Source: Planctomyces sp. SH-PL62
GTDB lineage: Bacteria; Planctomycetota; Planctomycetia; Isosphaerales; Isosphaeraceae
Assembly (NCBI RefSeq): GCF_001610895.1
Contig: NZ_CP011273.1
Location: forward strand, 1,798,001 to 1,862,000
Length of the DNA stretch: 64,000 nucleotides
Direction of reading: 5' to 3'
The translations under genes were made by a program, and so were the position numbers. Positions 25,224-33,956 of this stretch are shown here, piece by piece; the first letter of the stretch is position 1; each line of letters begins with the position of its first letter. The notes under the pieces were generated by a model. It was given only the letters and a program-made list of their open reading frames with translations, was not told the origin of the DNA and made no database searches.

Positions 25224-26660
25224 ATGGGAATCGCGATGTCCCCCTCCGAAGACCGGGCCGAAGCCGCCGACTTTTCCGATTCCGCAGCCGGCGAGGCCAA
25301 GATGCCGGCGGAGTTCGGCGTCTGGATGGCGGTGTCCGTGGTGGTCGCGAGCATGGTCGGCACCGGGGTCCTGACGACTTCGGGCTATACGATGGCGCTC
25401 GTCGGCAGCAATCGGTTGATGCTGGCGCTCTGGCTGGTCGGCGGCCTGATCGCCATCTGCGGCGCGCTGACCCTGGCCGAGTTGTCGGCGGCGCTCCCCA
25501 AGACGGGGGGGGATTATGTCTTTCTCTTCGAGGCCTATGGACCGCTCGCGGCGTTCCTGTCAGGCTGGGTCTCGTTCCTGATGGGGTTCTCGGGCCCGAG
25601 CGCCACGGCGGCTTACGGCTCGGCGAAGTACGTCCTCGCCCCGCTTCGGCTCTCGGGGACGAACGCGATGCTCGCGGAGCGCGGGCTGGCGACGGTGGCG
25701 ATCCTGATCTTCGCCGCGATCCACGTCTCCGGCCGGCGGCGGACGTCGCTCGTCCAGGGCTGGATCACGGGGCTGAAGGTGGCCGTCCTGCTGGTCCTGA
25801 TCGTGGCCGGGCTGTCGGTGGGCTGGCCCAACACGGCGAACCTGAACGACGCCCGGCCGATCGACGCCGGCCTGGCGAAGACGATGCTTTTCTCGATGGT
25901 CTTCGTCTACTACGCGTACACCGGGTGGAACGGGGCGTCCTACCTCGCGGGGGAGATCCGCGAGCCCCAGAAGGTGCTGCCGCGGGCGATCCTGATCGGC
26001 ACGGGGATCGTCGCGGTCCTCTATCTGGCGGTGAACGTCGTCTACGCGCTGGCGTTGTCGGCGGCCGACGTGCAGGCGATCGTCGCCGACCCGACCAACA
26101 CCCAGGGGCTCGACGCCGTCGCGCCGATCGCCGAGATCGCCAGCCGTCGACTCTTCGGGGAGCAGTGGTCAAACCCGCTCAGCGTGGCGATCGGCCTGAT
26201 GATGCTCTCGTCGCTGAGCGTGTACATGCTGCTCGGCCCCCGGGTGATCTACGCGATGGCCAAGGCCGGGCAGTTCCCGTCGATCGCGGCCCGACTCCGG
26301 CCGGGGACGCAGACGCCGGGCGTGGCGACGCTCTTCCAGATCGCCGCCACGCTGGTGTTGTTGTGGACGGGCTCGTTCGAGAACCTGTTCATCTACGCGA
26401 GCGTCGGACTGTCGATGTTCTCGCTCCTGGCGATGAGCGCGATCTTCGTGTTGCGGGTCAAGCGGCCGGACCTCCCGCGCCCGTTCCGCACGCCGGGTTA
26501 TCCGGTCACTCCGGCCGTCTACCTGTTGCTGACCGGGACGCTGCTCGTCGCGGCGTTCGTCAGCGCGCCGTTCGTCTCGACGATCTCGCTGGTCAGCATG
26601 CTGGTCGGCATCCCGATCTACTTCCTGGCCTCGCGTTCCCGCCCGGCCGAAGCCGCCTGA
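25224..26660 (+). CDS. APC-superfamily amino-acid permease
   Basis: A 478-residue transporter with about 12 hydrophobic helices. TM1 has SVVVASMVGTGVLTTSG, TM2 LTLAELSAALPKTGGDYVF, and YAYTGWNGASYLAGEIREPQKVLPRA marks TM6 to loop, as in the APC superfamily. ATG 25224 follows GGGAGGA (25208-25214); ATG 25236 is an alternative. The gene is a paralogue in the broad sense of the permease at 11508, but the sequences differ clearly. It converges on the Asp-box protein with only 4 bases between stops. Substrate unknown. Confidence 0.9.
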   Translation: MGIAMSPSEDRAEAADFSDSAAGEAKMPAEFGVWMAVSVVVASMVGTGVLTTSGYTMALVGSNRLMLALWLVGGLIAICGALTLAELSAALPKTGGDYVFLFEAYGPLAAFLSGWVSFLMGFSGPSATAAYGSAKYVLAPLRLSGTNAMLAERGLATVAILIFAAIHVSGRRRTSLVQGWITGLKVAVLLVLIVAGLSVGWPNTANLNDARPIDAGLAKTMLFSMVFVYYAYTGWNGASYLAGEIREPQKVLPRAILIGTGIVAVLYLAVNVVYALALSAADVQAIVADPTNTQGLDAVAPIAEIASRRLFGEQWSNPLSVAIGLMMLSSLSVYMLLGPRVIYAMAKAGQFPSIAARLRPGTQTPGVATLFQIAATLVLLWTGSFENLFIYASVGLSMFSLLAMSAIFVLRVKRPDLPRPFRTPGYPVTPAVYLLLTGTLLVAAFVSAPFVSTISLVSMLVGIPIYFLASRSRPAEAA

Positions 26661-26664
26661 TCGC

Positions 26665-28032
26665 TCATTCCACGACCTCGGGGGCCTGGGTCTCGCCCGT
26701 CATCGTAATCGGCAGGCGGCGGACCTGGGTCCCCAGTCGGTCGGTGAAGTAGAGGCTCGACTCGGACTTCGCGCGGGCGTCGCCGTCGGCCCAGAGGGCG
26801 TGGAAGTCGGGATGGGCGTTCAGCGGACGGCGGGCGTAGGTGTGGTTGCGGGCCTTGTCGGCGGTGAGCTGCTTCACCCGGGTCCAGGTCGTCCCCTGGT
26901 CGGCGCTGGTCCACATCACCATGTCGCCGCCGGTGCCGAACGGCTGAGCGCCGGGCTCGGTGGGGGCGACCACGCGCCAGACGCCGTCTTCCTCGATGGT
27001 GAGGGAGCCGTGATCGTAATTGTGATCGGAGGTGGTGAAGGGCCGGACGACCCAGTCTCGGCCGTCCCAGCGGGCGGTCTGCCACTCGTGCGGACCGTAC
27101 TTCGCGCCGGGTTGGTGGCCCTTGCTGGTGAGGAAGAGGACGACCGGACGACCTTCGGCGTCGAAATTCAGGTCCTTCAGATAGACGAGCTTCCCCTCGG
27201 CCTGGTAGTCGCGGACGAGCGCCGGGTTGTCGGGGTTGGTGAGCGGGAGGGGGACGGGCTGGCCGTCGGCGCGGGTCCAGGTGGCTCCGAAGTCGCGCGT
27301 CTGGAGATAGTACAGGTTCGTCCGGGCATCGAGGCCGAGGGGCCTGGGGTGGAAGTCGAAGACCGTCGCGACGGTCTCCCCACGGGCCCAGGTCACCTGA
27401 TAGTCGCCCAGATCGATGTGGGCGACGGGGGTCGGCTCGCTCCATGCGCGGCCGTCAGGGCTGGTGGTAAATCGGAGCCCCCGGCCCGCCTGGTACTTGG
27501 TGTGCAGGAACAGGAAGCCGCGGCCGGGGACGGGCCACGGGTGGCCGTACGAGAAGTTCGTCTCGACCACCTTCTCGAATGCGTCGATCGAGCGCGGGGC
27601 GAGGCTCCGGTGGATGTACGACGGCCTCGCCGTGCCGTGGGCGTTTGAGAAGACCCAGAGGAACCCCTGGGCGTCGATCGCGAGGCAAGGGTTGTCGTGC
27701 GCGTCGTTCGTCTTCTTGTCGAGCAGGATCACCGGCCGGGGGAGGGTCCCGGTGGCGTGGTCGTAATACGAAACCATGTGCAGGATCGACTTCCGCGCCG
27801 GGTCGGCCCCGCCGTACACGAAGTACGTCCGATTCGAAGGCGCGTCGTAGATCGCGATCGGCGACTGCTGCTGGGGATAGGTCGCGAGCCCGCCGCTGTA
27901 TTTGTACCTGTATTCATCCTTCGTCGAGCCGATCGAATACCAGCAGCCGACGTAGCCCTCGGCGCGGGGGAGGGGGCGAGGGTCGTCGGCGGCGAGGGCT
28001 GAGCAGAGCAGCAAGATCGGCAGGACGTTCAC
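26665..28032 (-). CDS. Exported Asp-box (BNR-4-like) beta-propeller protein
   Basis: A 455-residue secreted protein of the BNR/Asp-box repeat superfamily. At least three Asp-boxes (S-x-D-x-G-x-T-W) are visible: SPDGRAWSEP, TRDFGATWTRA and SADQGTTWTRV. The N-terminal segment WYSIGSTKDEYRYKYSGGLAT and FVYGGADPARKS resemble BNR_4 proteins, which accompany polysaccharide degradation in planctomycetes. GTG 28032, with GAGGAA upstream, opens a signal peptide (VNVLPILLLCSALAA); the TTG at 28062 would add ten basic residues. Beta-propellers of this kind can be glycosidases, lyases or binding proteins; no catalytic set is certain. It lies downstream of two paralogous genes on the same strand, 94 bases away. 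Confidence 0.85.
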   Translation of the reverse strand: MNVLPILLLCSALAADDPRPLPRAEGYVGCWYSIGSTKDEYRYKYSGGLATYPQQQSPIAIYDAPSNRTYFVYGGADPARKSILHMVSYYDHATGTLPRPVILLDKKTNDAHDNPCLAIDAQGFLWVFSNAHGTARPSYIHRSLAPRSIDAFEKVVETNFSYGHPWPVPGRGFLFLHTKYQAGRGLRFTTSPDGRAWSEPTPVAHIDLGDYQVTWARGETVATVFDFHPRPLGLDARTNLYYLQTRDFGATWTRADGQPVPLPLTNPDNPALVRDYQAEGKLVYLKDLNFDAEGRPVVLFLTSKGHQPGAKYGPHEWQTARWDGRDWVVRPFTTSDHNYDHGSLTIEEDGVWRVVAPTEPGAQPFGTGGDMVMWTSADQGTTWTRVKQLTADKARNHTYARRPLNAHPDFHALWADGDARAKSESSLYFTDRLGTQVRRLPITMTGETQAPEVVE

Positions 28033-28126
28033 GGGCGGTTTCCTCGGCGTCGGGCGTCGCAAGGCCGTCGGCGGTCGTCACGCCCGCCCCCCGCGCCACG
28101 CGGGCGCGAGGGGCGTGGAGACCGGC

Positions 28127-29350
28127 TCACGTCCGGGCGAACTGGGATTCGCGGGGCGACTCGTAGCGGACGGCCAGATGGGGGGTGTCGAGCGGCTCCT
28201 GGCGGTTCTGCCGGGAGTCGAGGCAGCTTTCCAGCATGCCGCAGACGAGCATGGTCCGCTCGACGGGATACGCGGCGCGGCCGGTCTCGATCATGCGGGC
28301 GACCTTGTCCATCAACTGCGCCGAGTAGGCGACGTTGGGATTGGGCGGGAGCAGGAATTGCATCGAAAGCGGGTCGGGCCGCCCCTGGACCTTCACGGCC
28401 AGGTTGTAGTCGGCCAGGACGCCGTTGAGCATCAGGAGCGTGGCGCGGGTTCCGTCCGCGTACTCGATGAAGTACGCGGCCGGGTTCTGGGCGATGAGCG
28501 CGATCTCATCCCCCTCGCCGAGCGCCTGGGGGCGGCCGTCCTGGACCGAGAGGCCCTGGAGCGAGTCCGTCCGGGAGAGCGCGGCCCCCAGCAGCTCGCG
28601 CGACCATCGGCCGGCGTCGGCCGCCTTCCAGACGGCGTCGCCCTCGATCATCTGGACGCGGCGGACGCCCGTCTCGCCGCCGCGACGGCGCTCCAGCACG
28701 GACTGCATCGCTTCGAGCGCGTGATAATCCATCGGGTCCGAGCCGCCGACGCCGACCATCAGGGCGTCCTCGACGACCGCGCCGTAGGGCAGGTCGACCG
28801 AGGGGAGCCGCCAGGTGACGGGTAGCGACGAGCCGGCCAGGAACGGAAACTTCAGGCGTTTGGAGGCGTCGACCATCGCCTTCGCCTTGTCGAAGCTGTA
28901 CGACAGGTGCTTGTCGTTGAAGACCGGGACGGAGCGGCCGTCGGCCTCGAAGACGTCGGCCGCCTGCTTGAAGAACTCGTAGCGGGGGTAGAGGATCTGC
29001 CCCTTCTCGTTGCGCGGATAGTCGCCGTGCTCGCCGATGATCAGGACGGCGTCGACGGCCAGCTTGTCGCCCCCCTGGCGGAGCGCCTCGGGGATGGTCG
29101 GGTAGACCTTGAACCCGAAGGTCGAGGCCCGCTCGGCGCTCTGGTCGTCGTCCGGCTTCTGGTCGACGTAGAGCGAGACGACGTCGATGGCCGGCTTCTT
29201 CCAGGCCCCGTCGATCGGGTAGCCGACGAGGAAGCGGTCGCCCATGTGCTGGGCGTGCGACAGGTATTTCCAGACGGTCGTGACGATCGCCAGCCGCTTG
29301 CGGGCGGGGGGCGATTGCGGAGCGTCGTCGATCGGCTTGCGGCTTCGCAT
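28127..29350 (-). CDS. Unrecognised protein, cytosolic member of a tandem paralogue pair
   Basis: A 407-residue protein with no signal peptide. It is clearly homologous over its length to the next gene upstream (29360-30700): both share VVSLYVDQ, KVYPTI-EAL, IGEHGDY, YPRYEFFKQ, VPVFNDKHLS, FPFLAGSSLP-TWR, ERRRGGETGV and PYPVERT. The order of a strand ending in GEHGDY, then VFNDKHLSYSFDKAKAMVDASK, then FLAGSS mirrors the region of Gfo/Idh/MocA proteins around EKP, but the N-terminal G-x-G-x-x-G and the EKP lysine are not in place (DKH instead). I infer a distant, altered relative of that family. The two genes are 9 bases apart and must be one transcription unit. Confidence 0.75.
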   Translation of the reverse strand: MRSRKPIDDAPQSPPARKRLAIVTTVWKYLSHAQHMGDRFLVGYPIDGAWKKPAIDVVSLYVDQKPDDDQSAERASTFGFKVYPTIPEALRQGGDKLAVDAVLIIGEHGDYPRNEKGQILYPRYEFFKQAADVFEADGRSVPVFNDKHLSYSFDKAKAMVDASKRLKFPFLAGSSLPVTWRLPSVDLPYGAVVEDALMVGVGGSDPMDYHALEAMQSVLERRRGGETGVRRVQMIEGDAVWKAADAGRWSRELLGAALSRTDSLQGLSVQDGRPQALGEGDEIALIAQNPAAYFIEYADGTRATLLMLNGVLADYNLAVKVQGRPDPLSMQFLLPPNPNVAYSAQLMDKVARMIETGRAAYPVERTMLVCGMLESCLDSRQNRQEPLDTPHLAVRYESPRESQFART

Positions 29351-29359
29351 GGCTCGGAC

Positions 29360-30700
29360 TCAGCTCCTCATATATTGCGATTCGCGGGGGGCTTGATAGA
29401 CGATCGACGCCAGGTCGGGGGTCTCGGCCCGACCGCGCTTCTCGGCCAGGAGGTCGACGGCGGTGCAAAGCACGCCCGAGGTCAGCAACGTCCGCTCGAC
29501 GGGGTAGGGCGCCCGGCCGGTGAGGAACATGGCCTCGATGTGGTTCGCCAGCGGGCTGAAGAAGTTCGGCAAAGTCTGATTCGGCGAGATCCCGCAGAGG
29601 TACAGCTGCGTCGAGCGGATCGCCGGATCGTCCTCCAGCTTGAGCGCGACCGTGAAATCGGCCACCAGTCCCGACATCATGAACAGGCTGCCGACCAGGC
29701 CGTCGTTGTAGTGCAGGCGATAGAGCAGGGGGTCCGGGACGAGCTTCGCCGCCTGCTCCAGGTTCGGGAAGGCGTTGCCGTAGCCCGGCATCGGCGAGGT
29801 CAGCCGGAAGCTCCGGCAGAGGCAGGCGTCGAACAGGGCCTTCGTCCGGGCCGAGCCCCCCGAAGCGGGGTCGAGCGCCTTCCAGACGTCGGCCCCGCGC
29901 AGGGCCTCGACGGCCTTCACGCCGGTCTCGCCGCCGCGACGACGCTCGACGAAGCACTGGAGCGATTCGAGGCCGTGGAAATCATAGCTGTCCACGCCGC
30001 CGTAGCCGACGCAGACGGCCTCCTCGATCGGGGCGTCGGGGGGCGTCTCGTACTCGGGGATGCGCCAGGTGAGCGGCAGCGACGAGCCCGCCAGGAACGG
30101 GAAGTTGAGTTCGCGGGAAGTCGCGACCATCTCCTTCGCCCAGTCCCAGTTCCACGACAGGTGCTTGTCGTTGAAGACCGGGACGGAGCGGCCCGACTTG
30201 CGGAAGACGTCGACCGTCTGCTTGAAGAACTCGTACCGTGGGTAGTGCATGCGGCCGCGATCGTCGCGGAGATAGTCGCCGTGCTCGCCGATCAGGGCCA
30301 CGCCGTCGACGTCGAGCGTCGGGCCACCCCGGGTCAGGGCCTCGGCGATCGTGGGGTAGACCTTCAGGCCCGGATGGCGCGCGACGCGTTCGTCGGTCAG
30401 ATCGCCCTTGGGCCGCTGGTCGACGTAGAGCGAGACGACGTCGAGCGCCGGCCGGTGGTGTCCCCCTTGCCAGCCGTAACCGTCCATGAATCGGTCGACG
30501 ATCCCCTGGCCGTGGGAAGTCTTGTAGTAGCAGGTGACGATAGCGGCGATCCTCGGCCGGGGCTTCGGCGTCGTCGCGACCGCCGGCTGGGCCTCGGCCC
30601 GCCCGCGGGCGGCCCCGACGGCGCCGGCGGCCATCGCCCCCATCGCGGCGCGGCGCGTCCAGGCGAAGCCGGGCGCGGGATCGGGTTCTTTCACGTCCAT
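29360..30700 (-). CDS. Unrecognised protein, Tat-leader member of a tandem paralogue pair
   Basis: A 446-residue paralogue of the gene at 28127-29350. Unlike its partner it starts with a twin-arginine leader (WTRRAAMGAMAAGAVGAARG), so it should be exported folded, perhaps with a cofactor. The shared core runs from IAAIVTCYYK (about residue 51) to the C-terminus (YQAPRESQYMRS). Motifs conserved in both copies include GEHGDY, YPRYEFFKQ, VFNDKHLSW and FLAGSSLPLTWR. The ATG 30700 start is supported by the leader. Duplicate genes, one exported and one not, next to an Asp-box protein suggest a matched pair acting on related substrates in two compartments; this is inference. No database family is assigned. 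Confidence 0.78.
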   Translation of the reverse strand: MDVKEPDPAPGFAWTRRAAMGAMAAGAVGAARGRAEAQPAVATTPKPRPRIAAIVTCYYKTSHGQGIVDRFMDGYGWQGGHHRPALDVVSLYVDQRPKGDLTDERVARHPGLKVYPTIAEALTRGGPTLDVDGVALIGEHGDYLRDDRGRMHYPRYEFFKQTVDVFRKSGRSVPVFNDKHLSWNWDWAKEMVATSRELNFPFLAGSSLPLTWRIPEYETPPDAPIEEAVCVGYGGVDSYDFHGLESLQCFVERRRGGETGVKAVEALRGADVWKALDPASGGSARTKALFDACLCRSFRLTSPMPGYGNAFPNLEQAAKLVPDPLLYRLHYNDGLVGSLFMMSGLVADFTVALKLEDDPAIRSTQLYLCGISPNQTLPNFFSPLANHIEAMFLTGRAPYPVERTLLTSGVLCTAVDLLAEKRGRAETPDLASIVYQAPRESQYMRS

Positions 30701-30863
30701 CGGCGTTCCTCCAGCGACTTCGGCGGGTGTTCAACGCCTGTATAACAACCCGGCGACCCCGAGTCCAGGAGGCGTCGTCCTGCGTCCAAACCAAGTTGCC
30801 TGAAAGGGGGTTAACGGATATGTTGCGGCCCGGTTCCGCGCAGCCATCCGAGGAGCGGTCGTC

Positions 30864-32251
30864 ATGGAAGACTCGCAAGCGTCGATGATTCAGCATGGGG
30901 CAGGGCAGCGGACGCGCCGGGACGGCCCCTCCACGGCCGGCTCGTCCACGCCCCCCCGCGGCGGCGCGGCCCCGGCCGAGGCAAGCGGATCGCGTTCGCG
31001 ATGGTGCTGCTCGGCATGGCCTGGGGGGCCTGCGAACTGGCGGCCTGGCCGTTGTTCCGGCTCGCGACCGGCCAGCGGTTCTCCTGGTCCGCCCTCCAGG
31101 ACGAGCGCCGGGAGCGGGCGAACCGGCCCGACGGAATCGGCGGCGCGGTCTTCTCGCAGGTCCACCCCTTCGTCGGCTACGTCCGCGATCCCCGGCCCGA
31201 CAGCGGGGTCGTGCGCCAGAGCGACGGCCGGACCATGCCGGTCTCGAACTTCGGCTACGTGGACGACAAGGACCCGATCCACAAGCGCGAGCCCGGCAAG
31301 CTGATCGTCGGGATCTTCGGCGGCTCGGTCGCCTCGTACTTCGGGGTCAACGGCGTGAGCCGGCTGGAGCAGGCGCTCCGACGCTCGCCGGAATTCGCCG
31401 ACAAGAAATTCGTGTTCGTCAACGCCGCGCTCGGCGGTTACAAGCAGCCCCAGCAGCTGACCACGCTGGCCTACCTGACGGCCCTTGGGGCCGAGTTCGA
31501 CCTCGTCGTCAATATCGACGGCTTCAACGAGGTGGCGCTCCACGAGCTGGAGAACGCCGGGCACCACGTCTTCCCGGCCTTCCCTCGAAGCTGGCACGCG
31601 CGGGTCGGCATGAACGACCCGAGGCTCGGCTCGGCGCGGGCCGAGTTGAACAACCTGGAGGATCGTCGCATCACCTGGTCGCGGTGGGCCTCGACCTCGC
31701 CCTGGCGGTGGTCGATCGTCGCGAATCTCGTCTGGAAGTTGCAGGACCGCCGCCTGGAATGGTCGTCGTACTCGATCACCAAGGGGCATCAGGAACTGAA
31801 GGATCAGGCCGGTCCGTACGTCGCCACCGGCCCCTTGCGCGAGTTCGGCGGGCGGGACGAGCTGTTCGAGCACATGGTCTCGATCTGGTCCAACAGCTCC
31901 CTGGCGATCCACGCCCTCTGTCGCCAGAACGGCACGCGGTACGTCCATTTCCTGCAGCCCAACCAGTACGTCGCCGACTCCAAGCCGATGGACGCCGCCG
32001 AGCTTCGCGTGGCCTTCAACGCCGACCACCCGTATCGCCGGGGCGTCGAGGCGGGCTATCCGCTCCTGCTCCGCGAGGGCCAAGCCCTCCGCGAACGCGG
32101 CGTGGCCTTCCACGACCTCACCGGGATCTTCCGCGACCATCCCGAGTCGCTCTACATCGACGACTGCTGCCACTACAACCAGGCGGGCCTGGAGATCATG
32201 GCCGAAGCCGTCGCCCGCGCGATCCTCGACGACCCGACGCCCACGCCCTGA
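30864..32251 (+). CDS. Membrane-anchored SGNH/GDSL-type hydrolase, frame broken at a C7 tract
   Basis: The catalytic part (ATG 31001 onward, 416 residues) is a single intact frame: a membrane helix (AMVLLGMAWGACELAAWPL), then an SGNH-hydrolase domain with block I IFGGSVASYFG (nucleophile Ser), VVNIDGFNE (oxyanion Asn) and block V DDCCHYNQAG (Asp-x2-His). This suggests an esterase or acyl-transfer enzyme facing the outside. ATG 31001 has no ribosome-binding site. ATG 30864 does (AGGAG, 30851-30855) but reads in another frame. One extra C in the C7 tract 30951-30957 joins the two and yields a hydrophilic N-terminus ending RRRGPGRGKRIAFAM just before the helix, which obeys the positive-inside rule. 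The full length would be about 462 residues. It converges on the next gene with one base between stops. Confidence 0.75.
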
Positions 32252-32252
32252 C

Positions 32253-33737
32253 TCAGTTGTAGATGAAATAGACCGACGCCGTGCAGGCTCGGTCGACGGT
32301 CACGCGCACCCAGTGCGCGGAGTAGCCGTCCGGGAAGACGTGGAAGCCGTATCCCTTCGACGACAGGGCGATCGTCTGGTAGGTCTTCCACGAACCGTCG
32401 CCGAGGAAATCGACCTCCACGGTGAACCGCACCGGCTCGGTCGAGTCGTGCGAGAGGTGGAGGACTTTCTTGTCGAACCCGGTCATGAGGTAAGGGTCGG
32501 AGACCGCGCCGGCCTCGACGGGGTCGTTCCACCAGGGGCCTCCCCAGCCGGTGGGCTTTCCCATCTTCCAGAGGTCGTCGATGTTGCCGAACCAGAGCCC
32601 GGACTGGGGCTGGCCGACGACCGAATCCCCCTGATCGCTGGCCATCACGAACAGGCCCCGCCAGTGGAGGAAGTCGGGGATCACCCGGAGGTGCGACGCG
32701 ATCGGCCGCACGCCCCAGAGCTTGCCGGCGTAGCGGTGCAGCGGCATCTCGTAGAAGAGGCCGAAGGCGTCCATCAACTGACGCTCGGTGGACGCCTCGC
32801 GGATCCGCATCCATTCCGTGCACCACTGGTGGTCGAACGTCTGGCTGGACTTCGGCAGCCGATACCTCGACCACTCGCCCCGGTCGAGCACCCGGAGGAT
32901 GGCCGACCGCTTGTCCCAGCCCAGGGCGTAGAGCGGGTCGGACGGCGAGTAGCGGCCGGAGACCTCGACGAACGGGTTCTTCTCCAGGATGGTCCAGGTC
33001 TTACCGTCCCACTCGGCCAGCCGACCGGCCTGGCGTTCGCCCAGAAACTCCTTCTCGTCGTACGAGTTGTTCGCGACCACGAGCCGCCCGTGGGCCGTGT
33101 GCGCCCCCTTGAAGTGCTTGTAGCCGTCGATCCCCAGCTCCTTGATGAGGTCGTAGAGGAGTTTGGATTCGAGCGTGTGGAGGTCGGTCTCGAAGAGGAG
33201 GCCTTCCATGGTCAGGAAATAGACCTTGTTCTCCGGGTCGGTCAGGTGCCTGGCCGTGGCGGTCAGGCGGTGCCCGGACAGCTCCTTGATGGTGCGCACC
33301 GCGCCGTGCTCGTCGATGACGTGGGGGCCGATGATCGCCTGGCGCGTCCCCCAGTGGACCATCCGATTCGCGAAGGTCCCGGTGACGGACTCGGGGTGCA
33401 GCCGGACCGCCATGTCCTCGCGGATCTCGTAGAGCCCCAGCCCGGAGCCGGTGATGTGGGCGACGTAGCCGACCGCCCAGAGCCGGTCGGCCCAGGGGAT
33501 CATCGCCCCGATCCCCGCCTCGGTCCGGCTGCCGGTCTTCGGGGCCATGACGGCCAGCTGCGGGAAGACGCCGCCGACGTTCAGCTCGGAGCGCCGCCAG
33601 GCGAAGCGGTCGTCGACGGGCGAGGCCTCGCCCTCGACGACCGGCCCGGCTCCGGGCTGTTCCTGCGCCGCCAGCCGGGGCGCGACGAGGGCGAGGATCA
33701 AGGCGACGCAGGCGGAGCGTGTCGCGTGCGGATTCAT
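32253..33737 (-). CDS. Secreted protein of unknown function
   Basis: A 494-residue protein with a signal peptide (RSACVALILALVAPRLAAQ). The mature part is beta-rich with repeated Trp and Gly-Asp turns (for example GYVAHITGSGLGLYEIREDM; DPLYALGWDKRSAILRVLDRGEW; FVMASDQGDSVVGQPQSGLWFGNIDDLWKMG), suggesting a beta-propeller or similar, but no Asp-box or catalytic motif is clear. ATG 33737 follows GGGAG about nine bases upstream; the long open frame beyond it to 35411 is antisense to the next gene. Its neighbours (Asp-box protein, SGNH hydrolase, Gfo/Idh enzyme) suggest a role with extracellular polymers. Confidence 0.75.
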   Translation of the reverse strand: MNPHATRSACVALILALVAPRLAAQEQPGAGPVVEGEASPVDDRFAWRRSELNVGGVFPQLAVMAPKTGSRTEAGIGAMIPWADRLWAVGYVAHITGSGLGLYEIREDMAVRLHPESVTGTFANRMVHWGTRQAIIGPHVIDEHGAVRTIKELSGHRLTATARHLTDPENKVYFLTMEGLLFETDLHTLESKLLYDLIKELGIDGYKHFKGAHTAHGRLVVANNSYDEKEFLGERQAGRLAEWDGKTWTILEKNPFVEVSGRYSPSDPLYALGWDKRSAILRVLDRGEWSRYRLPKSSQTFDHQWCTEWMRIREASTERQLMDAFGLFYEMPLHRYAGKLWGVRPIASHLRVIPDFLHWRGLFVMASDQGDSVVGQPQSGLWFGNIDDLWKMGKPTGWGGPWWNDPVEAGAVSDPYLMTGFDKKVLHLSHDSTEPVRFTVEVDFLGDGSWKTYQTIALSSKGYGFHVFPDGYSAHWVRVTVDRACTASVYFIYN

Positions 33738-33956
33738 GGCGGTCTCCCAGAACGGCCCCGAGGCCTCCAGCCCAGCGACGGGCCCGGCGGCGGGGGCCAT
33801 CCTAACAGCCCTGAGGGCGCTCTTGAACCCGGTCGGCCTGACGCCTGAAGGGGGGCGAAGGAGTCGCGAGGGGGCGGGACAATCGTTAAGCTGGATCGAC
33901 CGAGGGCCGCCGATGAGACGGCCTTCGCCAAAACAATGATGAATTGGAGGTCGCTG

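Noticed and set aside
30895-32262. Long plus-strand frame overlapping the SGNH hydrolase
   Set aside because: It is an off-frame shadow with Arg/Pro-rich composition; the SGNH motifs are in the frame of ATG 31001.
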